Below are positions 9,547 through 22,550 of a stretch of 64,000 nucleotides of DNA, piece after piece (within the stretch, counting starts at the first letter, position 1; every line of letters starts with the position of its first letter). This DNA comes from Fasciola hepatica (taxonomy: Eukaryota > Platyhelminthes > Trematoda > Plagiorchiida > Fasciolidae): positions 8,252,501 to 8,316,500 of the forward strand of contig CANUEZ040000129.1 of NCBI GenBank assembly GCA_948099385.1. The letters are read 5' to 3'. Below the pieces are notes generated by a model. That model was not told where the DNA came from. It saw only the letters and a program-made list of their open reading frames with translations, and ran no database searches. Made by a program: the position numbers and the translations under genes.

Positions 9547-12387
9547 TCAGCAAGCATCCAGATTGTACCTAAGGGCAACGACCGAGGTTGCTGTCATTAC
9601 CTGTGGAGGCGAGTTGCTCCACTTTTTTACGACGTGGTTGGAGAAGAAGCGCCCTCTTGTGCTCCTACTAGCTCTTGGTTTGCCCATTTCATGCCTACGT
9701 ACCCTAAGTGCAGGGTTGTGGCAGTGAGCCGGTAGTGGCTTATCGGCTGTAGAGATTCGCTTATATAATTTGTAGCACTCTATCAGATCTCCCCCTAGCC
9801 TGCGCAGATCAAGCGAGAACAAGTCCAGAGCTTTTAGTTCTTCCCGGTACGACTTCCCTTGCATTCCGTTTATCATTCGAACAAACATCCTTCGAAAGTC
9901 TTCCAATACCTCTTTGTCCCCCACCAGGCTCGATGCCAATTCTTGAACAAAAGTCCCCAAGTAAAGCCTTACGGTCACTTTGTATTTACGGAGAATGACC
10001 CCGACCTCCCTAGGCGCCACCGTTGTGCCTAATCTGAGGAGCACCATGTTCACCCTGACCGCTGCTGACGTTCACGGTTCGGCGGGTTTGAAGCTGTGGT
10101 GCCAAAGCACACCAGGGCTTCTTACCACAGCCTTGCGCACCTGTCTTCGTTGCCTCCTGTCTGCTAGCAAGTGTTGGCATTTGGCTGCATTCAGTGGCAA
10201 CTCCCGCGTTTCAGCCAACGCTCTTGTCCCGCTTAGGTCTGTCTGCAGTAGACTTGAGGTTGACTCACCATCTATTTTGACACCATTTGCGTATAGGAAC
10301 CCCGGGGAGCCTAGTGTGGTTACCTGATCATTCACCTATACAAGGAACAACAGCCGTGCTAGCACGGAACCATGCGGCACACCACTGCATGCTTGGGCCA
10401 GCGTAGGCCCGGTGTCATCGACCTGCACGAAGGAAGCTCTGGTACATGGGCAATCCTCGATCCACCTCACAACATTTGGGGCCACTCCAAGTGCCTTCAA
10501 TTTGCCCAGCAGGAAAAGATGGTTTACCGAATCAGAGGCTTTTTAGAAGTCTAAGTAGCATGCCTCCTATCGTTTCCTTTGGTCTAATCTGAGAGGTACC
10601 CCCTTAAAAATTGAAAGCTTGCTAGTGAGACAGGGTTTCCCTCTAACAAATCCATGTTACTCGTTAGCCAACATCTGGTAAGTCCGTAGATCTTCTGTGA
10701 GTCAATCTCTATCCCGTCCCTCTGGTACCTCGATTACGATTTGTAGTGAGCTTACGGGACGGCATTTGGAAGCTACCTCCCTTTTGCTTCCTTTGTGAAT
10801 GGGGACAATTTGTGCCAACTTCTGATGGTCCGGTAGCTCCGCGGCATCTAGATACACGTAGAACAGCCGTGTTAGCTGTTCAGCCAGTACACTGGCTACG
10901 GATTTCAGAAAGGCTGGATGAACACCCTCTGGCCCCGTAGTCTTACTTCTATTGAGACCGCTCAGCGCTGGTTTATCCTCGCTATAACTGGTGACGAATC
11001 CATCCATGATGATCATCTGCTGGGTTAAGGTGGTTTCGTTCTGTCCCCTCGTGTCTTGCCGAAATACACGTTCGAAGAGGTTTTTCAGAGTCTGCTCCCT
11101 CTCGTGAGCGTTCGTTGACTTTACTCCATTTTTCTATGACCACCAGTCCTACGGCAGCACTTGATGAAGCCTTGGACTGGAAGAAGTTAAATTCTTAGGA
11201 CATGTTTTTATTCTGCGGGATAGGACAGATTCTTATCTTGCCCGACTTTCTCGCTGCATCCTAATGGCACTCTCACGGGATCCCATATAATGCAGCAAAC
11301 ACTGGTGTCCACATTTTCACTTATAAAGATGCCAAGCTTTGGGCTTCGCCAGTTGGACCCTGGTGGGTCGGCTCGTCCACCAGGGTGGTTTGCCTGGACA
11401 TTTGACTCGTCTCAGTGAGGCGAGCTCGCTGCACAACCTGAGAAGATGGTCCCCGACGATGATTCACCCCTTTTCCAATGTCTGATAGCGACAGCCCTGA
11501 TGCTTTCCCGATCATGGGGACGTCCAGACTTCTGAAGTTTCTTTACATCTAATTTAGCACCCCGGGCCTCACTCGGATCAGAAATATGATGACCTCTTAG
11601 TCACTCCTTCCAAGCGGGGCAGTAAACTCTAGTCTACTCACTTCCTCTGGGTGTATGGCGAACACCAGATCAAAAACACCCGGGGTTTGATCTTCCTTCA
11701 ACCCGATCGGCTGGCTGATGCGCTGGAAGATCGGTAGGCGGTCCACCGGCTCGATTAACTCCCTACCGTAGTGGTTGTCCGTCGAAGAAAGCAGGCTGTC
11801 CCAGTTTGTTTCAGGGGAGGTGAAGTATCCAATTAGCTAAATCCGGGATGCCTGCGGGGCAATCATTGCTGGGCATTCGAACATCAGAAGGTCCTCTTCT
11901 GGACTAGCATTAGGGCTGCGGTATACACATATTATAGCCATGTGATCCCGGAGATAGTAGGCGGCTTGGTGAAGCTAGTACATTCGGGGCCTATAGGACT
12001 CCTCCAGGTTGCTGCTCAGTATTTTCTCTGACTAACAGTAACGTTTCTCCTTCTACCCTGCCATCCTCTCTGTCCTTCGAAAAGGCGCAGTATCCCTTAG
12101 CGGGCAAATGCTCCCTGACTGCCCCTTGGTGTAACCACATCCCCGTTACCTCAGTGCAATTGGCTCCAGTTTTTACAGCCTCGGGTTTCTTCCTTTTGTT
12201 TACTATGCTGCACGCATTGTTGTACACTACTCTGAGTTCCCCTGTGAGCGGTGCTGTTTCGCCCACCCGTCAGACATCACTAATCTCCCGCCTTAGCCAC
12301 CTCTCAGACTCATCGCCCGATAGCCCTCCGTATCTTCCGTCACTGGATTGGGGTGCTCGGGGAGGGAAGCCGAACTGATGCTGGTTC
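9547..12387 (-). pseudogene. Element C: endonuclease-reverse transcriptase remnant, CR1-like (left arm)
   Basis: This is the exact mirror of 16870-19710, read on the minus strand from 12387 to 9547. It carries the endonuclease start (VYNNACSIVNK), the reverse transcriptase fingers (KTTGPEGVHPAFLK, VPIHKGSKR), the palm remnant with YANG instead of YADD, and a 168-codon open carboxy terminus (10053-9547) with RRLGGDLIECYKL and FFSNHVVKKW. Stops and frameshifts make it non-functional. The 5' end of C coincides with the inner boundary of the palindrome arm near 12415. See the right-arm copy for details. Confidence 0.85.
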
Positions 12388-12653
12388 CGCCATTCCCACT
12401 GCAATATTTGTCTCCAAAAACACCAAAGAAATCGCGGAGCAGGGTTGCCTCTTTCTTGGCAGTAACTCCAAATTCGTTCAATTGCTTCAAGTATCAATAA
12501 AGTATTCTCCATCCGTTTGGGCTCAAGTATTAAATTACCCATATACATCAGCAAAATGGCCATGCTGTTACCCGAGGTGATTGTGGCCAGGAAACACGAG
12601 CAGAGCCAGCCAGTCTTCAACGTGACAGCTTGGGGCAATGCCGGGTAACTCCG

Positions 12654-12812
12654 AAGACGCTGTCATCGGTGGGCTTACCACTGGTGTACCATCCATCTCA
12701 GAGGGTGACCAGTCTATGGAATGCCCCGCCAGAGGCATTGGGAGAAAAGTCGGGAGATAAGTTATTCAGAGGATTACTGGACGTATTTAATAATAGTAAT
12801 AGTATATTTCTG
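12654..12812 (+). pseudogene. CR1-like reverse transcriptase tail fragment in the spacer
   Basis: The plus-strand frame reads SQRVTSLWNAPPEALG followed by LFRGLLDVFN. This matches the carboxy-terminal FFSxRVxxxWNxLPxxV and LDxF blocks of CR1-like polymerases, the same block seen in elements C and D. Only about 50 codons remain. The source element is not determined. Confidence 0.6.
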
Positions 12813-13089
12813 ATGGACCTTTCTCACAATCTGCTCCACGGACCAGGAGGGTTGTGCGAGAAAGTGTACTAGGTCCACAGTGTTCTCTCATTTACAAAAT
12901 GACATACTTCACCATTCTGCACCATTGTACCCCATTCCTTTTCGCTGGTGACATTAGGGTTGCCCATGGGCTTCCTCGTCCGAACCTCAACACTATTCTG
13001 GATGAAATTTCTGGTGATATGAAGTGACTCGAAGACTGTTACACCGCTAAGAGTGTGAACTCCTTCACCACCAAGATCTGCCGCACGGC

Positions 13090-13805
13090 CTTTAGATGTC
13101 CAGTGGCCCCCCAAACCCTGCTTAACCACCTCCTCTTTTCGTACGACCCATTAGCTCGGAGCCTCAGTTTTCGTTGCTCTTGTAGCTTTGGGTTTTCTGA
13201 GTACGCACTGATCCAGATTACCGAGACGGGAAGAACCACTGGTCTCATCTCCAGAACTTTTCGGTTAAACGACTGCAAACTGCTCACCTACAAGCCTCAG
13301 GTCAGGCCTCTCCCTGAATACTGTCCCATCATTCCAGCCAACATGACGAAGTCTGATCGCATTTCTCTGGATTTCGTGCGGCGCCAATTCACCAAACAAT
13401 TCGTGGAATTTTTTTCCAGTCTGTGTTACAAGGATTGATGCATCCAACTCAGTCTTGTCCCTTTATGGCTGTCTCATGAAGTTCAGTTTATGCTTTCTGT
13501 TTAAACCATACCACCGTATGGCCCTCTCATGTACTGAACCCATTCGCCTCACTCCCTCCACGAATTATGCCCTGGGCCACCGCTACTTGCAGCTCTCTAT
13601 TCCTAGATCAAAATTATTGTTCGAATCTAATTTTCCCCCATAAAATACTCAAAGTTATGGAATAAACTCCCGGTAAACATCCGAGACGGTCACTATCTCC
13701 CATTTCAGAGGCTCAGTGGATCACGTTTTGACTGTTCTCAACGCGATTCTGCTTACCGGCCAGAGCGTCGCCAAAGAGTTGGCCTACGAAAACAGGTTTG
13801 AATAA
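13090..13805 (+). pseudogene. Reverse transcriptase thumb and carboxy terminus, element A/B family (spacer)
   Basis: The frame at 13055-13438 contains GLISRTFRLNDCKLL, QVRPLPEYCPII and FVRRQFTKQF. These match element A residues 734-787 (GLINRTFSLTESKLS, HVRPLLEYC, VQRRFTKQ). Further blocks follow in other frames: TNYALGHRYLQLSIPRSK and KLWNKLPVNIRD near 13649-13690. Frameshifts and a stop near 13438 break it. It is a 5'-truncated relative of A or B in plus orientation, opposite to B1 in the left arm. Confidence 0.75.
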
Positions 13806-16800
13806 TGAGATTATGGCCCGGTACTGTAGAACTTTCCAAACGAATAGAGCTCTTTGAGTCGCCTATCTGTACCGCCACGGGTCGTCATGATAACAGCTGG
13901 CTCACACGCAAGCCTGGGAAATTCCGGGCTCCGGACTTATCTGAAGCGAATGGTCAAAGATGTATTCCCCGAGTTTTGACATGGTTCCTTGCGTATATTA
14001 CCCACGTTCTCTCTCTTTTATAGCTAAAGGCCGCCACACAGCCGATGGATGAAAGGCAACAAGTCTTTGGTTGTCTTATTATACGGTAAAAAGGCAGCCA
14101 ACCCTAGCAGTGGCGGGCACCATGGGTCATGCGTACAGAGCAGTGGACCTAAGAAAAATGGAAAGTACCCCCCCAATTGGATGAGCTTGCTAACCCGAGC
14201 TTAACCCCCAGCTCTTCTGCCTGACCCCAGGCGGGCTGATAGTTTGCCGAGTGAGCCCTTCACATAGAACCGATTGCACATCCCTCAGTTTAATCCCTTC
14301 CGGGTCCCTCACTCCATTTCCGACCAGCTCGGTGAAGCCGCATTCCATTGTCCATGCACGTTTGCCAAAGCTTAACCATGTGAACTTAGGTATGTTCATA
14401 AGCCTTCATTTCGATACATGGACCGGTTATCACCACCGCTAGTTTAGGCTCAAGGATAATATTTAAACCAATCCTCCCAAAATTAACCCGAAATACTCAC
14501 TTCTAGGGGCTTTCATCCCAAAAATAGTGGCGATCCGCATAGGTTTCCACCAACCTTAGTCGTATCTTCAGAGCGCACGGGATGGACAGCGATGGCGAAC
14601 TGGACTTTCTCTGTGTGATAATCCTCCTCCCGCTATAAGTTTCATCCACCCCAGGCTCTTCTACACGCGCTGGGCATGTATGTTGCCGTCGGCTACAAAG
14701 CAACCTGGGCTCTGACTCCTGTCCCACCGCTCTAGACAATTAGTCGATACTTCAGAAGGTAAACTCGTCTCAACATATCTCTAAATATACATACGTAAAT
14801 ATGAATGCACATAAAAAAACATGTATAGGAATGTTGGGAAGACAGTCCGTATCGTTCGCTCATGCCCATATATTTTTCCTCCCTTTCGTAAGAAAAAGGT
14901 GTCTCCTATGCCCTGGTATCCACTCTTCTGTCCAGTTTTCAAAATGCAATCTAAAGGCAGCCTTCAGCATACCAAAGCTCAACACCGGCCTACAACATTA
15001 GAACAGTAAATATCTCACGATAGGTTTTACGACATATCCTCTGAACCCACCATGCAGAATTGCCACTTAGGTTCTTGGTGTTTCCGTGTTGCTTCCTCGC
15101 GACCTGTAAAAGCAAGTTTTCACCGATACACTGACGAATTGGGAATAAATAATCAGGCTCAGTAGTGCAAGGGCAGTTAGTCCTTATGAAGACAGACTTC
15201 CAAAACCTATGATTTCCCATTTAACCGAGACCGTTGTTCTCCGTTTCCAACCCCACCCCACCCCTATCTGTTACGTTGCTCGAGCTAACCCTCAGCCGGA
15301 ACACTTTCTATAGAACAACCCTCCTCTTTTAATTTAGGAGCCACCCGGCCATCGTGTTGCATGGCTATATTATATGGCGCGGACAGCTTATCTTCTCTGC
15401 CAGTGTGCAACACCGCCCTTGGCTGGCTGCTGCGAATAGGATCTGGATACCAGGTCTCGCCCGCAGGAGGTCCTGGTATATTTGCATATGCCCAGCTAAG
15501 GCTTACCGGCAACTTCTTACTACAAGACTGTCTCGATGTCGAAGCCATATAAACCACCATGCAAAGGTTCGTAATTGAATAACGGATGGTCCAGATTCCG
15601 TGATGCTGGCCCGCTTTGTAACGACCGGTCGTGGAAAATTCCCCTAAAACCTTTGCGATTCAGCGTTTTTCTTAACGTCACTCACTTGCCTACACTATTG
15701 ACGTGTCTTTACGAACTGTTTGTTTTTATTGACCAATTTTTGTTTGTTCGCGCTCGTAGCGCTACTTTGTCATATCCTTGTTCTGGACCTGCGTGACGCA
15801 CGTGCTCCTTGCTCGCACGCCGCAATTTGGTTTCTCGCTTGTTGAGTCCTTGTGATCTCATTATTGAGGTTTGTATCTTTCTGGTGTCATTGTTCATTCG
15901 ATAACCTGGTATCGTAGAATATCACGGATAATCACCTTTTGATTTCGGGATCCTTTGCGAATTTGGCTACGCATTGCTCAAACGTGTGTTATACCCTTCC
16001 CATGACGAAAAGGCCAATACGAACCGCAGCCAACCCTTGCGCAAAACGCCAAACGTGTACACGGAAAAGCTACAGGAAAAGCAACAAAAACGCACATTGG
16101 TCGTTTTATCAGGTCAACCTGGTCTTGTGCAAACGATTTCGCTCTTCTTGTATTATTTTGTTCCTGGTGGACACAATATTCCATTTGCTGATTAAACCTT
16201 TTAGGAGCTCCATATTTCTTCCACCAGCTGCGAGTCCCTGATACTACGTGATACTCGCTAATTCTGATGAAAGTCTTCTCACTTTTTAGGCGGTGTTACT
16301 CTTTTCATATTCGCTAACCTATGAAAATTGGTACGCCTCCGCGTACGTTTATGAAATTCTTACTCTTATCCTGGCTTTGTCAACAATCACCTTTTTAAGT
16401 GGACCGAAGTATACATCACTGAACATTTTCTTGCATCAGCCTTTTGAATATTGTACTTTGTACGTTCTGGGACAATGTCTATCTCAACATCCACGAATCC
16501 AGTTCTTTTCTCATAATTTTTCCTATTGACTGGAAATTGAATCATATTTACCGTTTAGTCGGTTGTCACTTTAACTTACACAAACTCTCCCCACTGATAT
16601 TCCTCCGTTGCTGTAACAAGTGGCTCTCTCATTAGAGTCTGAGAGTTTTTCATACCACTGAGTGGTGTTGTAGACTTCGATCATGTTTTTATGGGTGCCT
16701 CGCGACCACGGTGGAGGAATATGCCAATGCGCCATTGCTATCACAGCGGAACCATATCTACCCCCTTGATGAGCACGAGACCAGTGGTAGTGGTCCATCA

Positions 16801-16841
16801 TCTGTCCCAAACAGCATCCCCAGTGACTGGCACTTCTGCAG
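13806..16841. other. Unassigned part of the spacer
   Basis: About 3 kb without a recognisable domain. Open frames of 60-100 codons occur on both strands (for example 15939-16241 and 15285-15560), but none shows a known motif and they overlap one another in several frames, as expected by chance. Confidence 0.5.
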
Positions 16842-16869
16842 GGAGACAAATATTGCAGTAGGAATGGCG

Positions 16870-19710
16870 GAACCAGCATCAGTTCGGCTTCCCTCCCCGA
16901 GCACCCCAATCCAGTGACGGAAGATACGGAGGGCTATCGGGCGATGAGTCTGAGAGGTGGCTAAGGCAGGAGATCAGTGATGTCTGACGGGTGGGCGAAA
17001 CAGCACCGCTCACAGGGGAACTCAGAGTAGTGTACAACAATGCGTGCAGCATAGTAAACAAAAGGAAGAAACCCGAGGCTGTAAAAACTGGAGCCAATTG
17101 CACTGAGGTAACGGGGATGTGGTTACACCAAGGGGCAGTCAGGGAGCATTTGCCCGCTAAGGGATACTGCGCCTTTTCGAAGGACAGAGAGGATGGCAGG
17201 GTAGAAGGAGAAACGTTACTGTTAGTCAGAGAAAATACTGAGCAGCAACCTGGAGGAGTCCTATAGGCCCCGAATGTACTAGCTTCACCAAGCCGCCTAC
17301 TATCTCCGGGATCACATGGCTATAATATGTGTATACCGCAGCCCTAATGCTAGTCCAGAAGAGGACCTTCTGATGTTCGAATGCCCAGCAATGATTGCCC
17401 CGCAGGCATCCCGGATTTAGCTAATTGGATACTTCACCTCCCCTGAAACAAACTGGGACAGCCTGCTTTCTTCGACGGACAACCACTACGGTAGGGAGTT
17501 AATCGAGCCGGTGGACCGCCTACCGATCTTCCAGCGCATCAGCCAGCCGATCGGGTTGAAGGAAGATCAAACCCCGGGTGTTTTTGATCTGGTGTTCGCC
17601 ATACACCCAGAGGAAGTGAGTAGACTAGAGTTTACTGCCCCGCTTGGAAGGAGTGACTAAGAGGTCATCATATTTCTGATCCGAGTGAGGCCCGGGGTGC
17701 TAAATTAGATGTAAAGAAACTTCAGAAGTCTGGACGTCCCCATGATCGGGAAAGCATCAGGGCTGTCGCTATCAGACATTGGAAAAGGGGTGAATCATCG
17801 TCGGGGACCATCTTCTCAGGTTGTGCAGCGAGCTCGCCTCACTGAGACGAGTCAAATGTCCAGGCAAACCACCCTGGTGGACGAGCCGACCCACCAGGGT
17901 CCAACTGGCGAAGCCCAAAGCTTGGCATCTTTATAAGTGAAAATGTGGACACCAGTGTTTGCTGCATTATATGGGATCCCGTGAGAGTGCCATTAGGATG
18001 CAGCGAGAAAGTCGGGCAAGATAAGAATCTGTCCTATCCCGCAGAATAAAAACATGTCCTAAGAATTTAACTTCTTCCAGTCCAAGGCTTCATCAAGTGC
18101 TGCCGTAGGACTGGTGGTCATAGAAAAATGGAGTAAAGTCAACGAACGCTCACGAGAAGGAGCAGACTCTGAAAAACCTCTTCGAACGTGTATTTCGGCA
18201 AGACACGAGGGGACAGAACGAAACCACCTTAACCCAGCAGATGATCATCATGGATGGATTCGTCACCAGTTATAGCGAGGATAAACCAGCGCTGAGCGGT
18301 CTCAATAGAAGTAAGACTACGGGGCCAGAGGGTGTTCATCCAGCCTTTCTGAAATCCGTAGCCAGTGTACTGGCTGAACAGCTAACACGGCTGTTCTACG
18401 TGTATCTAGATGCCGCGGAGCTACCGGACCATCAGAAGTTGGCACAAATTGTCCCCATTCACAAAGGAAGCAAAAGGGAGGTAGCTTCCAAATGCCGTCC
18501 CGTAAGCTCACTACAAATCGTAATCGAGGTACCAGAGGGACGGGATAGAGATTGACTCACAGAAGATCTACGGACTTACCAGATGTTGGCTAACGAGTAA
18601 CATGGATTTGTTAGAGGGAAACCCTGTCTCACTAGCAAGCTTTCAATTTTTAAGGGGGTACCTCTCAGATTAGACCAAAGGAAACGATAGGAGGCATGCT
18701 ACTTAGACTTCTAAAAAGCCTCTGATTCGGTAAACCATCTTTTCCTGCTGGGCAAATTGAAGGCACTTGGAGTGGCCCCAAATGTTGTGAGGTGGATCGA
18801 GGATTGCCCATGTACCAGAGCTTCCTTCGTGCAGGTCGATGACACCGGGCCTACGCTGGCCCAAACATGCAGTGGTGTGCCGCATGGTTCCGTGCTAGCA
18901 CGGCTGTTGTTCCTTGTATAGGTGAATGATCAGGTAACCACACTAGGCTCCCCGGGGTTCCTATACGCAAATGGTGTCAAAATAGATGGTGAGTCAACCT
19001 CAAGTCTACTGCAGACAGACCTAAGCGGGACAAGAGCGTTGGCTGAAACGCGGGAGTTGCCACTGAATGCAGCCAAATGCCAACACTTGCTAGCAGACAG
19101 GAGGCAACGAAGACAGGTGCGCAAGGCTGTGGTAAGAAGCCCTGGTGTGCTTTGGCACCACAGCTTCAAACCCGCCGAACCGTGAACGTCAGCAGCGGTC
19201 AGGGTGAACATGGTGCTCCTCAGATTAGGCACAACGGTGGCGCCTAGGGAGGTCGGGGTCATTCTCCGTAAATACAAAGTGACCGTAAGGCTTTACTTGG
19301 GGACTTTTGTTCAAGAATTGGCATCGAGCCTGGTGGGGGACAAAGAGGTATTGGAAGACTTTCGAAGGATGTTTGTTCGAATGATAAACGGAATGCAAGG
19401 GAAGTCGTACCGGGAAGAACTAAAAGCTCTGGACTTGTTCTCGCTTGATCTGCGCAGGCTAGGGGGAGATCTGATAGAGTGCTACAAATTATATAAGCGA
19501 ATCTCTACAGCCGATAAGCCACTACCGGCTCACTGCCACAACCCTGCACTTAGGGTACGTAGGCATGAAATGGGCAAACCAAGAGCTAGTAGGAGCACAA
19601 GAGGGCGCTTCTTCTCCAACCACGTCGTAAAAAAGTGGAGCAACTCGCCTCCACAGGTAATGACAGCAACCTCGGTCGTTGCCCTTAGGTACAATCTGGA
19701 TGCTTGCTGA
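16870..19710 (+). pseudogene. Element C: endonuclease-reverse transcriptase remnant, CR1-like (right arm)
   Basis: The endonuclease starts near 16991 with VYNNACSIVNK, then WLHQGAVREHLPAKGYCAFS, CVYRSPNASPEED (other frame), GYFTSPETNWDSL and DLVFAIHPEEVSRL. The reverse transcriptase follows from about 18040: KTTGPEGVHPAFLK, IVPIHKGSKR, SVNHLFLLGKLKALGV, SGVPHGSVLARLLFLV, and GFLYANGVKI at 18958-18984, where the catalytic YADD is YANG. The carboxy terminus (19204-19710) is open for 168 codons with LEDFRRMFVRMINGMQGKSY, LFSLDLRRLGGDLIECYKL and FFSNHVVKKWS. Loss of the second and third catalytic positions plus several stops means it is dead. It begins at the inner arm boundary, so its 5' part may have been cut by the duplication breakpoint. 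Confidence 0.88.
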
Positions 19711-20451
19711 ACCGAGGTATCCCCAGGATATTACTAACATCCTGGGAAGCTTTGACTTTCATTCGCTTTATCCGTTCTTCTCTTCCCCCGCCCCAGGCCA
19801 ACTATCTCACACTGCATCTTGTCCCTCTAGTGCTTCCTTGCTGTGCCCATCTCTATCACAACATTCATTACACCCTACTCATCATCATTCTATATTACCA
19901 CTTTTGCATTATTCGAGAACTCGGGGAGTGCCTCACGTGAGGAGAGCAGAGAGCTGCGGCGCCGAACCTATAAAAATGTGAGGTTGCCTTTCCCTAGGGC
20001 GAGCCCGTTACTTTTGATTTCCTCTCAGCTACCACAAATGCCGAATTATATCAGATACCTGAAAGTAGCAGCACGGGGAGAACTCTTTTGACTCGCAGTG
20101 CAACAGACTGGATGTTTACTGGTTCGAGCCTCAAGTCCGGTGACCCGACCTGAATTGACCTGAAGACTTTAGGACAACTTTTCGTGAAAGACCTTGAAAT
20201 TTTGGTGACTTCTGACCTTAAGTGACCGGATCAGTGTGCAGCAGCTGCAAAAAGGCACGTGGTGAGCTCTTCATGTTCAGATCAACGTTTTTGTGCAGAC
20301 TGCCAAGGGTTTTCTTGCCACTGTATGTGTCTATAATTAGCTCCTTTTTAGAAAGCTGTGTTCAGGCACGGTCACTCTCCTATGAAAACGATTCCACCTG
20401 TTCGGAGAATACCCGCCTCTTTCAAAGCGCATAGTCGAGGGTCCGAAGGGG
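19711..20451. other. 3' flank of element C and unassigned sequence (right arm)
   Basis: The sequence after the C stop codon probably includes its 3' UTR. Several short open frames (for example 19679-19981) overlap the end of C in other frames and have no motif. A possible B box lies at 20121-20130. Confidence 0.4.
20121..20130 (+). promoter_or_regulatory. Possible RNA polymerase III B box (right arm)
   Basis: The bases read GGTTCGAGCC. An A-box-like partner upstream is not convincing and no tRNA cloverleaf can be drawn, so this is a weak call. Mirror of 9127-9136. Confidence 0.25.
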
Positions 20452-20827
20452 AAGACGTATGAGCAGACTCCTGGACCTCAAGAGATTTCCTGTGGAAGAA
20501 AGACTACGAAGTGATCTCACAGAAACTTGAGATAACCAATGGCTTTTCCGAGCTTAGACCGGAGCGTCTATTCCTTATAGCGACAGACTCAACAACAGGA
20601 GATCATCTGAAGAGGCCGGCGAAAGTTTAGTCTAGGTTGATATTTAGATCCCGCTTCTTTAGCAACAGGGTGGTTGACTACTGGAATAGACTGCTGCAAC
20701 AGGTGAAAGAACTGGGGACTGTCCAGGCATTCAAGGGGGTCCCAGGTCGGTAATGGAATGAGATCATTTCTGACAGTGAATTTTGAGCGCGTTGCCAGAC
20801 AGATTGGTGTCATGTGTTAAATTGTTG
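20452..20827 (+). pseudogene. Element D: 3' fragment of a CR1-like reverse transcriptase (right arm)
   Basis: Plus-strand frames read LLDLKRFPVEERLRSDL near 20470 and SRFFSNRVVDYWNRLLQQ at about 20647-20703, followed by VQAFKGVPGR. These are the end blocks of a CR1-like polymerase and differ from the corresponding blocks of C, so D is a second element lying downstream of C on the same strand. Stops interrupt it. Confidence 0.75.
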
Positions 20828-21629
20828 AAAGTTTCCATTAGCTACGCGATGACTTAGTGAATGCTTACGATGCATAGTGAATCTGGCAGTTGATGTGCAG
20901 TGAGGCTTTAAGTTTTCCTACCATTGTTTAGTAGGGAATCGAAGAAATTAACTTCATGCCTGCACAGAAAGTGCAATCATCTGTGCATAATCTGAGGAAT
21001 GCACATGAGTTAGGCCCTTCTGTCACCACACCGTCTGATTGGGTGTTGTTGCGCCATAACGGCTGGTGACCAGCCTCAGTCTGTAGTGTGTAGACGGTGA
21101 ACAGTGGGAGCGGGCTGAACAGTTGTTGTGGGTGGGGACCAAACGAGAGCGATACATGCCGTGCATATGCTTTATTGACGGATCTACGGAAATGAAGAAT
21201 GGTTACCTTGAGGGAATGAGTCATACCACCGCTGGCGGACAGCCAGGCCAGGTAGGCGGTCAGCAATGGTGCGGTGCCAAGCTCAAGGCATAAGAGAGTG
21301 GGACCTCGGATGACACGACGCCAAGCCGGTCGGACAAAGGGATTATGCGCACGGAGAGGACAAACTTGAGAGGAACCCATAAATTCTTCTTCTTCTGCTG
21401 ATAAATGAAAATGATTCTGAGGCAGTACTGAGTTCTCTCTGGAGTTACCGGGACGGAACAAAACAGTTGCCGGTGGATTTTTCCTGCAAGTGGACCTAGG
21501 AAACTAGTGCTATTGGGTTTCCGTCAGTCGCTTCCATAAAAAAGGTCTTCGAAAGACCGTTCAAAACACTTTGCTGTTGTAGTGTAATAATGGTCAGTAA
21601 AGTTCGCGCTTTTGGCAGACAGGTAGTTC
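20828..21629. other. Intervening segment between D and B (right arm), unassigned
   Basis: Mirror of 7628-8429. A 177-codon frame on the minus strand (20928-21461) has no recognisable motif. No other support for a gene was found. Confidence 0.4.
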
Positions 21630-21675
21630 GTAAGACAATACCCTGTCTTCTTCCAACTTACACTACTCTCCTGGT

Positions 21676-22390
21676 GTGCCCATACCACCCCCCACAAATT
21701 GCGCATCCTTAGCCTTATTCAACTCGCGTTCTATTCTAGGCAAACTCCCTCACCTTACAAATAGCTACGACATTATCTTAATAACGGAATCCTGGCTGTC
21801 TGATAATCAAACATCTTTGGTAGGGCGCAGTCTTCTGAGAGCCAGCATACCAAACCGGCGTGTTGGTGGGTACCTAGCCTATATCAAGGAAATCTACACC
21901 AAGACCCTTCTTTTACATACGGAGCTCGATTCGAAAACCCCTATTTCTCTGGTTCGCTATAACCTCCAAAGCACTGTTCTCTACATTGGCTGCGTGTATC
22001 GCTCTCCAAGTTCCCCCAGTTCTTTGTTTTCACTTCTTATTAGGCCCTTCGAATACCTCTCTTTCCTACCTTCTGGAGCCAAGCTTGTTGCGCGTGACTT
22101 TAATCTGCCTCAAGTTTGTTGGCCTACCCTCTCGGCCCCTCCTAATCTTATGGACCTGCTCACTAATACTCATCTTGGGCTGGACACAACATGTCTCCGA
22201 ACCCGCCAGAAAGGAGAACATATTACATCTGGTATTTACTCATAACATGCCTCTCATTGACGTGTCAGTAAAACGAAACTTCCCCGGAAGTGACCATAAA
22301 ATGGCCATCTGCCATTTGCCTCTTGATGGCCCACCTAATCCGCACACCCCTTTAACAATACATTCCTATGCAGGAATTGGGCCTTGTTAG
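21676..22390 (+). pseudogene. B1 endonuclease domain, frameshifted (right arm)
   Basis: Same sequence as 6867-7581. Blocks in order: FNSRSILGK, ILITESWL, VGGYLAYIKE, CVYRSPS and LVARDFNLPQ in the frame 21676-22245, then GWTQHV and SDHKMAICHLP in the frame ending at 22390. The frameshift lies near 22177. Both arms carry the same frameshift, so this damage predates the duplication. Confidence 0.85.
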
Positions 22391-22550
22391 TCAAGCTTTT
22401 TCACCAAAAGGACCTGGATGATAATTTCCCCACCCATGACCATCAGTTTGCTGTAGATATTTTCTACTCCTTTCCAACTGTCTAAAGTAATTTTCCTGAT
22501 CTTCTCAAGCTGTGCCTTAAAAGAGGTTCCCTGTCTCGCCACTCCATAAG

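Larger units (their letters stand above)
5075..12415 (+). repeat. Left arm of a large inverted repeat (about 7.3 kb)
   Basis: Every base x in this arm pairs with base 29257-x in 16842-24176 on the opposite strand, apart from a 6-base offset beyond the TA microsatellite. In the stretches compared I saw nine substitutions: near 5419, 5514, 6147, 6154, 6320, 6353, 6370, 6371 and 12397. Long compared stretches between 6.4 and 12.39 kb were identical. The arm contains B1 from the start of its tail upstream, element D and element C. Outside 5075 the left flank continues into the rest of the B tail, while the right flank does not. The left side therefore looks like the source copy. Confidence 0.95.
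12416..16841. other. Single-copy spacer between the palindrome arms (4,426 bases)
   Basis: Arm identity stops at 12415 and 16842, both at the motif ggagaca (on opposite strands). The spacer is not itself palindromic. It holds two reverse transcriptase tail fragments on the plus strand (12654-12812 and 13090-13805) and then about 3 kb in which I recognise nothing. Confidence 0.8.

Noticed and set aside
20090..20135. tRNA gene around the B-box-like motif
   Set aside because: No A box at the right distance and no cloverleaf could be drawn. Kept only as a weak promoter relic.
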